Below are positions 32,113 through 41,196 of a stretch of 64,000 bases of DNA, in pieces. The stretch is taken from assembly GCF_004366075.1 (NCBI RefSeq), contig NZ_SODU01000001.1:1-64000 (forward strand). The letters run 5' to 3'. The first letter of the stretch is position 1; the number at the start of each line of letters is the position of its first letter. The stretch comes from Kribbella pratensis. GTDB lineage: Bacteria; Actinomycetota; Actinomycetes; Propionibacteriales; Kribbellaceae. Below the pieces are notes generated by a model that worked only from the letters and a program-made list of their open reading frames with translations, made no database searches and was not told where the DNA came from. The position numbers were made by a program, and so were the translations under genes.

Positions 32113-33768
32113 GTGACCGCCCAGTGGGAGTTCGTGCTCTGCGACGCGCTCGCGAAGGTGCACCCGGTGCGGGACCCGCGCCCCGTGTCCGCCGAAACCC
32201 GGTTCCAGGCCTTCCTCGGTGAGCGGGCATCGTTCCAGCTCGCGTATCGCCCTCCGCTCGAGCCGACGTTCCGCGACCCACGGCCGCTGCAGGTCCGGGT
32301 CGAGGGTACGGCGGCCGACCTGGTCGCCATGTCGAGCGTGGACCTCGTGCCTTGCACTTTCGTCGCGCTCCCGGGGCATGACGACGGGTACGAGTTCGAC
32401 GAGCCCGGCCTGTACCCGGACGTGCTGCGTCCAGTGCCGAACGGTGAAGCACCGGTGCGGTTCGGCAGCTGGAGTGCGTTGTGGTTCGACGTCATGACGA
32501 CCGATCCGGCGCGGGCCGGCGTACATGAACTCACTGTCGTGGTGAGCGCGCCCGACGGCTCCGAGTTGCATCGCGCTCCGGTCGCCGTCGAGATCACGGG
32601 GATCGAGTTGGAGCCGCTCGACATTGTGTCGGGGCATTGGATGCACCTCGACTCGCTCGCGGACCACTACGGCGTCGAGGTGTTCAGCGAGGAGCACTGG
32701 GCCATCGTCGAGCGCTTCATGGCGTCCGCGGTCGAGATGGGTGCGACGTCCTTGCTGGCACCGGTGTGGACGCCGCCGCTCGACACCGCGGTCGGTACGT
32801 ATCGCACCGTGGTGCAGCTGATCGACATCACGGCGACCAACGACGGGTACGCGTTCGGGTTCGATCGGCTGCGGCGGTGGCTCGACGTCTGTCGGCGTAC
32901 CGGGATCACCGGGGTCGAGGTCGCGCATCTGTTCACCCAGTGGGGCGCGAAGGCCACGCCCGGCATCGTGGTGGGCGAGGAGCGCGTCTTCGGGTGGGAC
33001 GTGCCGGCGACCGACGTACGGTACCGGGAGTTGATGGAGGCGCTGCTGCCGGCGCTGCAGGCTGTGCTCGACGAGGAATGGGATCGCGAGTACGTCGTCT
33101 TTCACATCTCGGACGAGCCGTCGGGGCAGGACGGGCTTGCCGGCTACCTCGCTGCGAAGGCTGTCGTCGCCGATCTCCTGAAGGGCTGGACGGTCGTCGA
33201 CGCCCTGAGCGAGCACTCCTTCTACACGTCGGGTGCCGTCGAGGTTCCCGTGGTCGCGACCGACCATGTGGAGCCGTTCCTGGCCGAGCGTCCTGAGCGG
33301 ATGTGGGTGTACTACTGCGTCAGTCAGGACCGCGATGTCGCCAACCGGTTCATCGGGATGCCTTCGGCGCGGAACCGTGCGATCGGGCACCAGTTGTTCG
33401 CGTCCGGCGTGGACGGGTTCCTGCACTGGGGATTCAACTTCTGGTACACGTGGCACTCGATCCGGCGGGTGGATCCGTTCGCGGACACCTCGGCCGGCGG
33501 CGCGTTCCCGTCCGGCGATCCCTTCGCCGTCTACCCCGGCCCGGACGGCACGCCCTGGCCGTCGCTCCGGCACCGCGTTTTCGCGCAGGCGATGTGGGAC
33601 CACCGCGCGCTGCAGGCCGTCCGCGCGGCCCACGGCAACGCGGCCGCCCTCGACCTCATCGACCCCGACCGAACCCTCCGCTTCGACCGCCCAGTACTCG
33701 ACCCGAACCACTACTACGAAGCGCGCCGACGCATCACCAATGCACTGACTACCGGTAGCCGCGTTTGA
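32113..33768 (+). CDS. DUF4091 (GH123-like) protein
   Basis: 551 aa, no signal peptide. An N-terminal beta-sandwich (~1-170) precedes a catalytic-type barrel region. The motif FHISDEPSGQDGL and late segments VDGFLHWGFNFWYTWHS are hallmarks of DUF4091, the GH123 catalytic-domain family. The Asp-Glu in SDEP corresponds to the pair used by GH123 N-acetyl-galactosaminidases. Substrate not assignable. I start at GTG 32113, nine bases after AAGGAG. It overlaps the converging decarboxylase-like gene by 20 bp. Confidence 0.8.
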   Translation: MTAQWEFVLCDALAKVHPVRDPRPVSAETRFQAFLGERASFQLAYRPPLEPTFRDPRPLQVRVEGTAADLVAMSSVDLVPCTFVALPGHDDGYEFDEPGLYPDVLRPVPNGEAPVRFGSWSALWFDVMTTDPARAGVHELTVVVSAPDGSELHRAPVAVEITGIELEPLDIVSGHWMHLDSLADHYGVEVFSEEHWAIVERFMASAVEMGATSLLAPVWTPPLDTAVGTYRTVVQLIDITATNDGYAFGFDRLRRWLDVCRRTGITGVEVAHLFTQWGAKATPGIVVGEERVFGWDVPATDVRYRELMEALLPALQAVLDEEWDREYVVFHISDEPSGQDGLAGYLAAKAVVADLLKGWTVVDALSEHSFYTSGAVEVPVVATDHVEPFLAERPERMWVYYCVSQDRDVANRFIGMPSARNRAIGHQLFASGVDGFLHWGFNFWYTWHSIRRVDPFADTSAGGAFPSGDPFAVYPGPDGTPWPSLRHRVFAQAMWDHRALQAVRAAHGNAAALDLIDPDRTLRFDRPVLDPNHYYEARRRITNALTTGSRV

Positions 33769-34330
33769 GGAGGTACTTCGCTCCGGCCTCATAGCCTTTC
33801 GGGGTGAGGAGCTCGAAGCCGAAGGCATCGGCGAGGCGGCTGGTCGTGTTGAACGCGGCGCACACCGCGAGCGCGTCCTTGACCTGCTGGGGCGAGACGC
33901 CGGCGGCCAGGACTTCGCGCAAGTCGTCGGCGTCGACGCGTCCGTTGCGGATCAGCTTGCCGAGCATGCGCAGCGTTGCCCGGAGCGGCTCGTCGATCGC
34001 CGCCGATTCCAGGTCGTCCAGGATCGCCGCAACCCGTTCACCGTCCTGGTAGGCGAGGCTCGCGGTCGCCGTGTGGGCGCCGACGCAGAAGGCGGACTGG
34101 TTCAGCTTGGAGACGTAGGCCGCCATCAGCTCACGATCGCCGACGGACCAGTCGGACGGCCCGCGCAGTGCTTCGTGGGTGAACTCCTTGGCCGGGTTGC
34201 CGTAGAAGTCGGACCGGTAGAAGGTCAGCTTGGCGGCGTCCGGAAGCGGCTGCCCGGAGAACAGCCGGACGAGCGCGAACATCAGCTTCGTCCCGGGCCG
34301 GTAGCCGTGGTTGAGGATGTCAAGATGCAT
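33749..34330 (-). CDS. Carboxymuconolactone decarboxylase / AhpD-like protein
   Basis: 193 aa. The AhpD-like core LNQSAFCVGAHTATASLAYQ contains the Cys...His element (one Cys instead of the CxxC of true AhpD). Downstream, ATLRMLGKLIRNG and DALAVCAAFNTTSRLADAFG are the peroxidase-related helices. Probable redox or decarboxylase-fold enzyme, substrate unknown. It overlaps its upstream partner gene by 11 bases. Confidence 0.8.
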   Translation of the reverse strand: MHLDILNHGYRPGTKLMFALVRLFSGQPLPDAAKLTFYRSDFYGNPAKEFTHEALRGPSDWSVGDRELMAAYVSKLNQSAFCVGAHTATASLAYQDGERVAAILDDLESAAIDEPLRATLRMLGKLIRNGRVDADDLREVLAAGVSPQQVKDALAVCAAFNTTSRLADAFGFELLTPKGYEAGAKYLLKRGYR

Positions 34331-34646
34331 GACCGGGCGCCTCCTCGGAGACCGCCTCGGCCAGCGCCGCCAGCCCGGCTTCGTACAAGCGGGTCGAGTG
34401 ACCGACGGCGGCGCAGATCACCAACTCGAACACCTCGTCCTCCGTGCATCCCGTTACGGCCAGGTCGGCCTCGCTGACGCGTACCGGCGTACGAGTGATC
34501 TTGCTGATCAGCGTGCTCACCGGCGGGACGAGACTTTCGTCGTTGAACGCACGCGCGCGCTGCTCGGCAGCTGCTCTGCCGTCGCCCGTCAGGATCCGGT
34601 CCACGAGCGCTCGGTGTGCCGCTCGTTTGGTGTCGTCTTCCAGCAC
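34320..34646 (-). CDS. Small helical partner of the AhpD-like protein
   Basis: 108 aa, GTG start with GAGGTG upstream. The middle part (VTGCTEDEVFELVICAAVGH, then STRLYEAGLAAL) looks like a shortened carboxymuconolactone-decarboxylase-type helical unit: a GCTEDEVFELV turn and an ICAAVGH helix. It overlaps the AhpD-like gene, which suggests a two-subunit or paired product. I do not recognise a named family with confidence. Confidence 0.6.
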   Translation of the reverse strand: MLEDDTKRAAHRALVDRILTGDGRAAAEQRARAFNDESLVPPVSTLISKITRTPVRVSEADLAVTGCTEDEVFELVICAAVGHSTRLYEAGLAALAEAVSEEAPGHAS

Positions 34647-34728
34647 CGTGCTGTCACCTCCTCGGCGGACTCGGCCGTCCGCCCTCAGGTGTATGACGAT
34701 CAGCGCACCACGAAATGCGACATCCGCG

Positions 34729-35655
34729 CTACTTGGTGACCAGCGAGCGGAGCAGGAAACCGACGTTGGCGGGGCGTTCGGCGAGGCGGCGCATGAAGTA
34801 TCCGTACCAGTCGTCGCCGTACGGGACGTAGATGCGCACCCGGGACCCCTGCGAGCGGAGCTGCTCCTGCGCGCTCGGCCGGATGCCGTAGAGCATCTGG
34901 AACTCGAAATCGTCCTGACCCTTGCCGTGCTGTGTGGCGAGTGCCTGGGCGATGGAGATCATGCGCGGGTCGTGACTGGCGATCATCGGGTAGCCGAGTC
35001 CGCCCATCAGGATGCCGAGGCAGCGGGCGTACGCGCGGTCGACGTCGCTCTTCGCGGGGTGCGCGACGGACTTCGGCTCGGCGTACGCGCCCTTGACCAG
35101 GCGGACCCGCGACCCGGTGGTGGCGAGGTCGCGGCAGTCGGCCTCGGTGCGGTACAGCATCGCCTGCAGCGCGACGCCGACCGACGGGTGGTCCTTGCGC
35201 AGCTCGGCCAGGATGCCGAGCGTGGAGTCGACCGTGGTGTGGTCCTCCATGTCGAGGGTGACGGTCATCCCGGCCTCGGAGGCCGCGGCGCAGATCGCGT
35301 GCGCGTTCTCGGCGGCCAGCGCCTCGCCGTCGCCGGGCAGCGCCTGACCCATCGCGGACAGCTTGAGCGATGCCTCCGACCTGGACGCGAGACCTTCGTC
35401 GGCCAGCAGTTCGATCAGCGTGAGGTACGCGTCCCGGGTCGCCTCGGCCTGGGCTCGATCGAGCGTGTCCTCGCCGAGGTGGTCGAGGGTCACGGCGAAG
35501 CCGCCGGAGGTCAGCCGGCGGGTGGTGTCGACGGCGGCGTTCACGTCGTCGCCGGCGATGAACCGCCTGACGACCTTGCGCGTCACCGGGGACTTGGTGA
35601 CAGCGGCCCGGACACGACGGCTGCGGGATGCGGCGAGCAGAGCGGTACCAAGCAC
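34729..35655 (-). CDS. Proline dehydrogenase (monofunctional)
   Basis: 308 aa FAD-dependent TIM barrel that oxidises L-proline to pyrroline-5-carboxylate. Motifs include VTLDMEDHTTVDSTL, RVRLVKGAYAEPKSVAHP and FEFQMLYGIRPSAQEQLRSQ, with the C-terminal RIYVPYGDDWYGYFMRRL substrate helix carrying the double Arg. GTG start with GGAGGAG five to six bases upstream, giving the family's usual length. Divergent from a PucR-type regulator 118 bp away. No pyrroline-5-carboxylate dehydrogenase gene lies beside it, although one usually does. Confidence 0.93.
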   Translation of the reverse strand: MLGTALLAASRSRRVRAAVTKSPVTRKVVRRFIAGDDVNAAVDTTRRLTSGGFAVTLDHLGEDTLDRAQAEATRDAYLTLIELLADEGLASRSEASLKLSAMGQALPGDGEALAAENAHAICAAASEAGMTVTLDMEDHTTVDSTLGILAELRKDHPSVGVALQAMLYRTEADCRDLATTGSRVRLVKGAYAEPKSVAHPAKSDVDRAYARCLGILMGGLGYPMIASHDPRMISIAQALATQHGKGQDDFEFQMLYGIRPSAQEQLRSQGSRVRIYVPYGDDWYGYFMRRLAERPANVGFLLRSLVTK

Positions 35656-35773
35656 GGCGGACTCCTCCTGGTCAGGATGTGAGTGCACTGTAAGGACCAT
35701 TACGCTCGGCGGGCGTCATCCAGCTGACAGAGGCTACGTGGCAGATCGTCATACAAATGTCTAAGCTGGTCGG

Positions 35774-36958
35774 ATGGACCTCGATGACCTGGTCGGCGCG
35801 GTCTCGGACGCGTTCGGTACGCCGGCTGTGCTCGAGGACCGCGACTTCAACCTGATCGCGTTCAACACGCAGGCCGACGAGATCGACGCGGTCCGGGCCG
35901 GGTCGATCCTGCGCCGGCGTTCGACGGCCGACGTCCGGAGCTGGTTCGAGCAGTTCGGCATCGCCACCGCGACCGGACCGGTCCGTACGCCGTCCGAGCC
36001 GAGCCTCGGCATCCTCCCGCGGCTGTGCCTGCCCGTGCGATGGAACGGCGTGACCTACGGATACTTCTGGCTGCTCGACCCAGAAGGCGGATTGGGTACG
36101 CCGGAGCAGCTCGAGGCGACCGCCGCGATCGCGCGCGAGGCGGGTGCTCTGCTCGCGCAGCGGGCCCGGGGGAGTCGTGACGCGTCGCTGCTACTCGCCA
36201 ACCTGCTGGCACCTGACGACGCGGTGTCGGCGCGGGCGGTCGAAGAGCTCGACAGCAGGGGGCTCGTCCAGCGGACGGCGTACGTCGTGGTTGTCCATGC
36301 CGAACAGCCCTCGCGTGAGGTCGTGCCGCTCAATCTCTGGTCGCTGCCGCGCCATGTGCTCGCCACTTCGGGAGAGGGCTTCACGACATTGCTTGTCGAC
36401 CTCGCGAACGAGCGGATGTTCTTGATCGAGCAGGCGATCGACCGACTTCGGCAGTTGCACGCCCAACGCCTGGGCGACCAGGCCGCGGCGCGCCTGCTCG
36501 TCGGAGTCGGTGAGCCGCAGCGCGGCCTCGCCCACGCGCGGACCAGCCATGAACAGGCCATGCGCGCCACGAAGATCCTGGCGGCCGTACCGCGTCTCGG
36601 TGCGGTCGCTCATTGGTCGCAACTCGGCGTACACCGGTTGATCTCCTGCGGTCCGCGGTCGGCCCTGGTGGACGCCGTACTCGATCCGCGGGCGCAGCGG
36701 CTGCTCGACGCCGGCGGTGAGCTGGTTCGGACCGCGCAGGTCTTCCTGGACCGGGCCGGCAACATCCAGGAGCTGGCCACGGAGCTCGCCATCCACCGCC
36801 AGACGGCGTACTACCGCCTCCGCCGCATCGAGACCATCACCGGCTTCGACCTGCACCGCGGCGAGGACCGCCTCACTCTCCACCTCGCCCTGACAATGGC
36901 ACCACTGCTCACCGAAATCAACGAACCAGTTCAAGGAGGACGACGTGCTCGTCAATGA
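35774..36958 (+). CDS. PucR/CdaR-family transcriptional regulator
   Basis: 394 aa. A GAF-like N-terminal sensor region (~1-130) is followed by a GGDEF-like middle and a C-terminal PucR helix-turn-helix (NIQELATELAIHRQTAYYRL, then RRIETITGFDL). Regulators of this type activate proline dehydrogenase in mycobacteria and related actinomycetes. The divergent position next to the proline dehydrogenase gene supports the same role here. Its 3' end overlaps the next start by 14 bases, so it may also be cotranscribed with the amidohydrolase. Confidence 0.9.
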   Translation: MDLDDLVGAVSDAFGTPAVLEDRDFNLIAFNTQADEIDAVRAGSILRRRSTADVRSWFEQFGIATATGPVRTPSEPSLGILPRLCLPVRWNGVTYGYFWLLDPEGGLGTPEQLEATAAIAREAGALLAQRARGSRDASLLLANLLAPDDAVSARAVEELDSRGLVQRTAYVVVVHAEQPSREVVPLNLWSLPRHVLATSGEGFTTLLVDLANERMFLIEQAIDRLRQLHAQRLGDQAAARLLVGVGEPQRGLAHARTSHEQAMRATKILAAVPRLGAVAHWSQLGVHRLISCGPRSALVDAVLDPRAQRLLDAGGELVRTAQVFLDRAGNIQELATELAIHRQTAYYRLRRIETITGFDLHRGEDRLTLHLALTMAPLLTEINEPVQGGRRARQ

Positions 36959-38168
36959 CGGCAGGTCTGGGCCAGGCACGCTCATCGTGACCAATGTGAC
37001 GGTCTTCGACGGTGAGAGCGCTGAGCTCGTCGACGGACCAGTTGCTGTCCGGGACGGGCGGATCGTCTCGGTCGGGGACACCGCGGACCTTGGCGACGGC
37101 GCCGTTGTCGTCGACGCCGAGGGCGGCACCGTGCTGCCTGGGCTGATCGACGCGCACTGTCATCCGTACGGCATCAGTCTCGACATGGTCGATATCGAAG
37201 CGAGCCCGCTGAGCTACATCGCGATCGTCGCGGCCGGCCGGCTGCGCAACGCGTTGCGGCGCGGCTTCACGACGATCCGCGATGTCGCCGGTGGCGAGGC
37301 TGGGCTGGCGAAGGCGATCGCCGAGGGGCGGCTGGAGGCGCCGCGGTACCTGTTCACCGGACCGGCGCTGAGCCAGACCGGTGGGCATGGCGACCCGCGG
37401 CCGGCGCACTGGGACACGTGTCCTTGCCACAGTCACACGACGGAGGTCGTCGACGGGGTGGACCCGCTGCGTCGGGCTGTCCGTGAGCGTTTCCGGCAGG
37501 GTGCGCACGCGATCAAGATCATGACGTCGGGCGGCGTCGTATCGCTGACGGACCCGATCCGGATCCCGCAGTACTCCGAGGACGAGATCCGCGCCGTCAC
37601 GGCCGAGGCGGCCCGGCGGGGGAGCTACGTCGCGGCGCATTCGTACTCGCCGGAAGCGATCGTGCACTCGGTGCGGAACGGCGTACGGTCGATCGAGCAC
37701 GGCAACCTCCTCGACAGCGCGTCTGCTGCGGCGATGGCTGAGTACGGCGCATTCCTCATCCCGACGTTGGCGGCGTACGACGCGATCGACCGGCGCGGCG
37801 TGGAGCTCGGGATGGCTGCGGTGTCGCGGGCCAAGAACCGTGAGGTGCTCGACGCCGGCCGGCAGGCGATCGAGCTCGCCGTCGCCGCAGGGGTTCCGGT
37901 CGGGTTCGGCACCGACCTGATGGGTGAGTTGGAGGAAGAACAGCTCAACGGGTTGCGGCTGCAGAGCGAGGTGCTCGGCATCCTCGACACCCTGCGCTGC
38001 GCGACCTCGGTGAACGCCCGCCTGCTGGGGTTGGAGGACCTCGGCGCGGTCCGGCCTGGGGCGATCGCGGACCTTCTCGTAGTCTCGGGCAACCCGTCGG
38101 AGCAGCCCGAATGCCTGTGGGATCCAGCCGCACAACGGGTCGTCATCCAGGGCGGACGCGTCGTTTAG
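36945..38168 (+). CDS. Metal-dependent amidohydrolase (imidazolonepropionase/prolidase-like)
   Basis: 407 aa. GLIDAHCHPYG supplies the HxH metal ligands, HAIKIMTSGGVVS the bridging carboxylated Lys, AAHSYS and IEHGNLL the other His, and GFGTDLMG the catalytic Asp. The binuclear-zinc amidohydrolase is therefore complete. Nearest relatives include cyclic-imide, imidazolonepropionate and Xaa-Pro hydrolases. Given proline dehydrogenase and an ornithine-cyclodeaminase-like gene alongside, an N-acyl or cyclic proline-type substrate is possible (inference). GTG start with AAGGAGG five bases upstream. Confidence 0.85.
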   Translation: MLVNDGRSGPGTLIVTNVTVFDGESAELVDGPVAVRDGRIVSVGDTADLGDGAVVVDAEGGTVLPGLIDAHCHPYGISLDMVDIEASPLSYIAIVAAGRLRNALRRGFTTIRDVAGGEAGLAKAIAEGRLEAPRYLFTGPALSQTGGHGDPRPAHWDTCPCHSHTTEVVDGVDPLRRAVRERFRQGAHAIKIMTSGGVVSLTDPIRIPQYSEDEIRAVTAEAARRGSYVAAHSYSPEAIVHSVRNGVRSIEHGNLLDSASAAAMAEYGAFLIPTLAAYDAIDRRGVELGMAAVSRAKNREVLDAGRQAIELAVAAGVPVGFGTDLMGELEEEQLNGLRLQSEVLGILDTLRCATSVNARLLGLEDLGAVRPGAIADLLVVSGNPSEQPECLWDPAAQRVVIQGGRVV

Positions 38169-38175
38169 GAGATCC

Positions 38176-39114
38176 ATGCCGGACAGCATCAGGTTCATCG
38201 ACAAGGCGGCCCTCGAGCGCACGCTCGGCTGGACGCAGGCGATCGACGCACTCGATGCCGCGCTGATCACCGGGACTGGGAACACGCCGCCGCGGACGTT
38301 CGTGGAGGTGTCCGGCGGCCAGCTCATCCTGATGCCCGGCGAGGTCGGGCCGCAGGTCGGCGTGAAGGTCGTGTCGGTCAGCCCCGGCAATGCCGCCCGC
38401 GGCCTGCCCCGGATCCAGGGTGTCCACATCGCCTTCGACGGGCCGACGCTGCGGCCGGTCGCCGTCATCGACGCCGAGTCGCTCACCTTGCGACGTACGG
38501 CGAGCCTCTCGGCGCTCGCCGTACGTCGGCTGGCGACCACGGACTCGAACTCGCTGCTGGTGTTCGGCACAGGCCCGCAGGCGTTGAGCCATGCCCTGGC
38601 GATCAACGCGGTCCGTCCGCTGGACCAGGTCGTCGTCGTGGGCCGCCGGGCCGAGGCGGTTACCGCGCTCGTCGGCTCGCTCGAAGCGCAGGGCCTCCCG
38701 GCTCGGCGCGGGGTCCCCGACGATGTCGCGGACGTCGACCTGGTCGCCTGCTGTACGACGGCGACCGAGCCGCTGTTCGACTCCGAGCTGCTCCGGCCGG
38801 AAGCGACCGTGGTCGCCGTCGGGTCGCACGAACCAGCCGTCCGGGAGGTCGACACGAACCTCCTCCGCCGCGCCACCGTCGTGGTCGAGTCACGCGCCTC
38901 AGCGCTGAGCCAGGCCGGCGACATCATCCTCGCCATCGCGGACGGCGTACCCGAAACCGACGCGATCACAGCCGACCTCCACGAACTCGCCACCGGCCGC
39001 CTCGACATCACCGCCGGCGCGCCCCGCCTCTTCAAAAGCGTCGGCGAAGCCTGGTGCGACGTAGTAGCCGCCACCGCCGCCCTCCAAGCCATCTCGTCAG
39101 ACGACATGCGATAG
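38176..39114 (+). CDS. Ornithine cyclodeaminase / mu-crystallin family protein
   Basis: 312 aa. Substrate-domain segments GGQLILMPGEVGPQVGVKVV and GVHIAFDGPTLRPVAVIDAE are typical. The NAD(P)-binding core shows SLLVFGTGPQALSHALAINA, and the ligand loop VAVGSHEPAVREVD follows. The family includes ornithine cyclodeaminase and pyrroline-2-carboxylate or ketimine reductases. Next to proline dehydrogenase and PucR, a cyclic imino-acid reductase is my preferred reading. Eight bases separate it from the amidohydrolase. Its end overlaps the convergent hypothetical gene by 18 bp. Confidence 0.87.
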   Translation: MPDSIRFIDKAALERTLGWTQAIDALDAALITGTGNTPPRTFVEVSGGQLILMPGEVGPQVGVKVVSVSPGNAARGLPRIQGVHIAFDGPTLRPVAVIDAESLTLRRTASLSALAVRRLATTDSNSLLVFGTGPQALSHALAINAVRPLDQVVVVGRRAEAVTALVGSLEAQGLPARRGVPDDVADVDLVACCTTATEPLFDSELLRPEATVVAVGSHEPAVREVDTNLLRRATVVVESRASALSQAGDIILAIADGVPETDAITADLHELATGRLDITAGAPRLFKSVGEAWCDVVAATAALQAISSDDMR

Positions 39115-40095
39115 ACCGCCTGCTTCGCTGTCGAGGCGGCGCAGAGTTTCCGAGAAGCGGCCGCGGGCCTGGAGTTGCGCGGTGCCGGTGCTGTAGTCGG
39201 TGACCTGTTGCCATTCGTTGCCGGTCACGTAGTACACGTGCGGACTCACAGGTCCCGGCGAGTCGGCGAAGAAGCAATTGGCGAGTCTGAGGAGCATTCC
39301 GAAGGCGCTGACCACCGTCTGATCTCGCACCACGTGAATGAGCAGCATGTCCCGGGCCGGCATGGCCACGAGGCAGCCGTACGGAGGGTTCTCGATGCGC
39401 AGGGATTCGCGCAGCACGGTGTCGAGAACCAGCGCCCGGGACGCGGTGAACATGCCGCCGGTGAGCATGGCAACCTCGGCGCCGTCGCCACCCGGGTCTT
39501 GCACCAGCTCGACGTTGTCCTCGAGACGGCGCAGGTTCGCCAGACCCATCCGGGTGATCTCCTCCCACGGCACACCCAGGGAGTCGAGGTCGAAATGCAT
39601 TGCGACCGCGCGCCCCGTGCAGGTCGCCGGCGCGATGAGTACGCCTGGCACGAACTCCGGCACCCGGTCGGTCCAACCTCGATCGATCGTGGCTGCGCAG
39701 ACCAGCCGAAGGTGGAGCTCGTTCTCCAGGTCTTCCGGGACCATCGGCCGTTCGCCCGGAGGAAGCATCTGGTCGAAATGCGCAGCCACCGCCGATCGCC
39801 ATTGCTGTCGTGGCAACCCGCTGACGGTGCGCGCGAGATTCGCGAGCCCGGCAGACGGAGTGTCGCCCACCGGACTGTCGTCGTCTCCGGCCGCTACCAG
39901 TGCGCCGGCGCCGTCGTACCGCATCGAAAACCCGCGTTCCGCGACCGCGGCCTCGGCCAGACGGACCAACCGCTCGGCCTGCGGCATGGTCAGCGGAGTC
40001 AGCACCGGGTGCCGCTGATCCATGTCCAGGCCGTTGTGTCGCCTGCTGCATCCACGGTCGCTCCGGCCGCCGTCTCTGTCCTTGCGAGCACTCAT
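39097..40095 (-). CDS. Hypothetical protein, 332 aa
   Basis: A soluble, unassigned protein. AAAGGAGG precedes the ATG at 40095. The sequence is acidic and mixed alpha/beta, with conserved-looking stretches PQAERLVRLAEAAVAERGFS at the N-terminus, RLVCAATIDRGWTDRVPEFV in the middle and MLLIHVVRDQTVVSAFGMLL near the end. No signal peptide, membrane span or catalytic motif was recognised. The pattern loosely resembles DUF1444-type proteins, but I would not assign it. Confidence 0.65.
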   Translation of the reverse strand: MSARKDRDGGRSDRGCSRRHNGLDMDQRHPVLTPLTMPQAERLVRLAEAAVAERGFSMRYDGAGALVAAGDDDSPVGDTPSAGLANLARTVSGLPRQQWRSAVAAHFDQMLPPGERPMVPEDLENELHLRLVCAATIDRGWTDRVPEFVPGVLIAPATCTGRAVAMHFDLDSLGVPWEEITRMGLANLRRLEDNVELVQDPGGDGAEVAMLTGGMFTASRALVLDTVLRESLRIENPPYGCLVAMPARDMLLIHVVRDQTVVSAFGMLLRLANCFFADSPGPVSPHVYYVTGNEWQQVTDYSTGTAQLQARGRFSETLRRLDSEAGGLSHVV

Positions 40096-40687
40096 CGAGC
40101 ACCTCCTTTGCCCCAAGAACATATGGACTTTCGGGCACTCGAACGGCCGGTCTTCGCAATCTGTGGATAACCGGCTCTTGTGATGCATGTGTGGCTGGCT
40201 TGGGCTTATCCGGCGGCTGCTCGAGCGACGTGATGCAGGCACTGGTGTCCGTCGAGTCGTGGATTTCGGCGGCCTGCTAGTCGGCCTCGGCCGGGTCGGG
40301 GTTGGAGTGGGGAGTTCTGCTGGTCGATCCGGGTACGCTGCTCTCCCCGCTCGGGGCCAGCCGCCCGATCGAAGTGGGGAGGCTCGTGTACTGGATCCGG
40401 CGGGTAATCCTCCCCGGTCCGTAGCTCAGGCTGTGATGGGCTCCGTCGACAGCAGGCAACTGATTCCTGCGTTGGCCGGGTTGTTCCCTGGTGTGGAGGG
40501 ATGCCCCCTCGGATTTTCGGTGGGCAACCCTGCAGTTGAGGGGGCAACCTCCGGTTTGAGGCGTGGTCGGGGTTGGCCGGCTGGTCACCGACGGGATTGA
40601 CAGCCGGCCCACTCCCTTAACCGAGCGGCGTTGCCCCTGGGAGCGGCTGTACGTCGGAGTGCGTCAGGGGGATAGGGTTTCGCTCTG
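40096..40687. other. Intergenic stretch without recognisable gene
   Basis: About 590 bp between divergent genes. Frames here are low-complexity Gly/Arg/Val. There is a G-rich zone with two GGGCAACC/GGGGCAACC elements near 40522-40548. I see no promoter, RNA gene or known element with confidence. Confidence 0.45.
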
Positions 40688-41164
40688 ATGTCTCCTACGC
40701 GTACTCGTCGTCCTCGTCCGGCTGATATGACCGTCCCCGTCGGGGCGCGCACCGTGTTCACCGATGGTGCCTGCTCGCGCAATCCTGGGCCGGGAGGTTG
40801 GGCCTGGGCATTGTCGAAGACCGTGCATGCCTCCGGCCACGAGGCGGTTTCCACGAACCAGCGCATGGAGATCCGGGCCGCGCTCGAGGCCGTGCGGGCG
40901 AACGAGGGTCCGCTCCTGGTCGTTTCGGACTCGACGTACGTCGTCAACTGCTTCCGCGACGGCTGGCACACCGGCTGGCTCGAGCGCGGCTGGCTCACCT
41001 CGGCAAGGAAGCCGGTCGCCAATCAGGACCTGTGGGAGCCCTTGGTCGAATTGGTGACCCAGCGCGGGGATGTCGCCTTCCAGTGGGTCAAGGGCCACTC
41101 CGGCCACGAAATGAACGACTTCGTAGACGCCCTCGCCGTCGCAGCCTGCTTCCCACAGCACTGA
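40688..41164 (+). CDS. rnhA: Ribonuclease HI
   Basis: 158 aa. The four acidic catalytic residues are visible in order: Asp26 in VFTDGACSRNPGPGGWA, Glu in TNQRMEIRAALEA, Asp in LLVVSDSTYVVNCF and the final Asp in GHEMNDFVDALA, with the His loop in WVKGHSGHE. It removes RNA from RNA:DNA hybrids. An N-terminal basic extension of ~18 residues precedes the domain. Transcribed alone. Confidence 0.92.
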   Translation: MSPTRTRRPRPADMTVPVGARTVFTDGACSRNPGPGGWAWALSKTVHASGHEAVSTNQRMEIRAALEAVRANEGPLLVVSDSTYVVNCFRDGWHTGWLERGWLTSARKPVANQDLWEPLVELVTQRGDVAFQWVKGHSGHEMNDFVDALAVAACFPQH

Positions 41165-41196
41165 CCCGGCCGGACGCCCAGTCGTTGGTGCGGGCT

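Noticed and set aside
40187..40600. Plus-strand frame in the gap before RNase H
   Set aside because: Gly/Arg/Val low-complexity translation without motifs or ribosome site.
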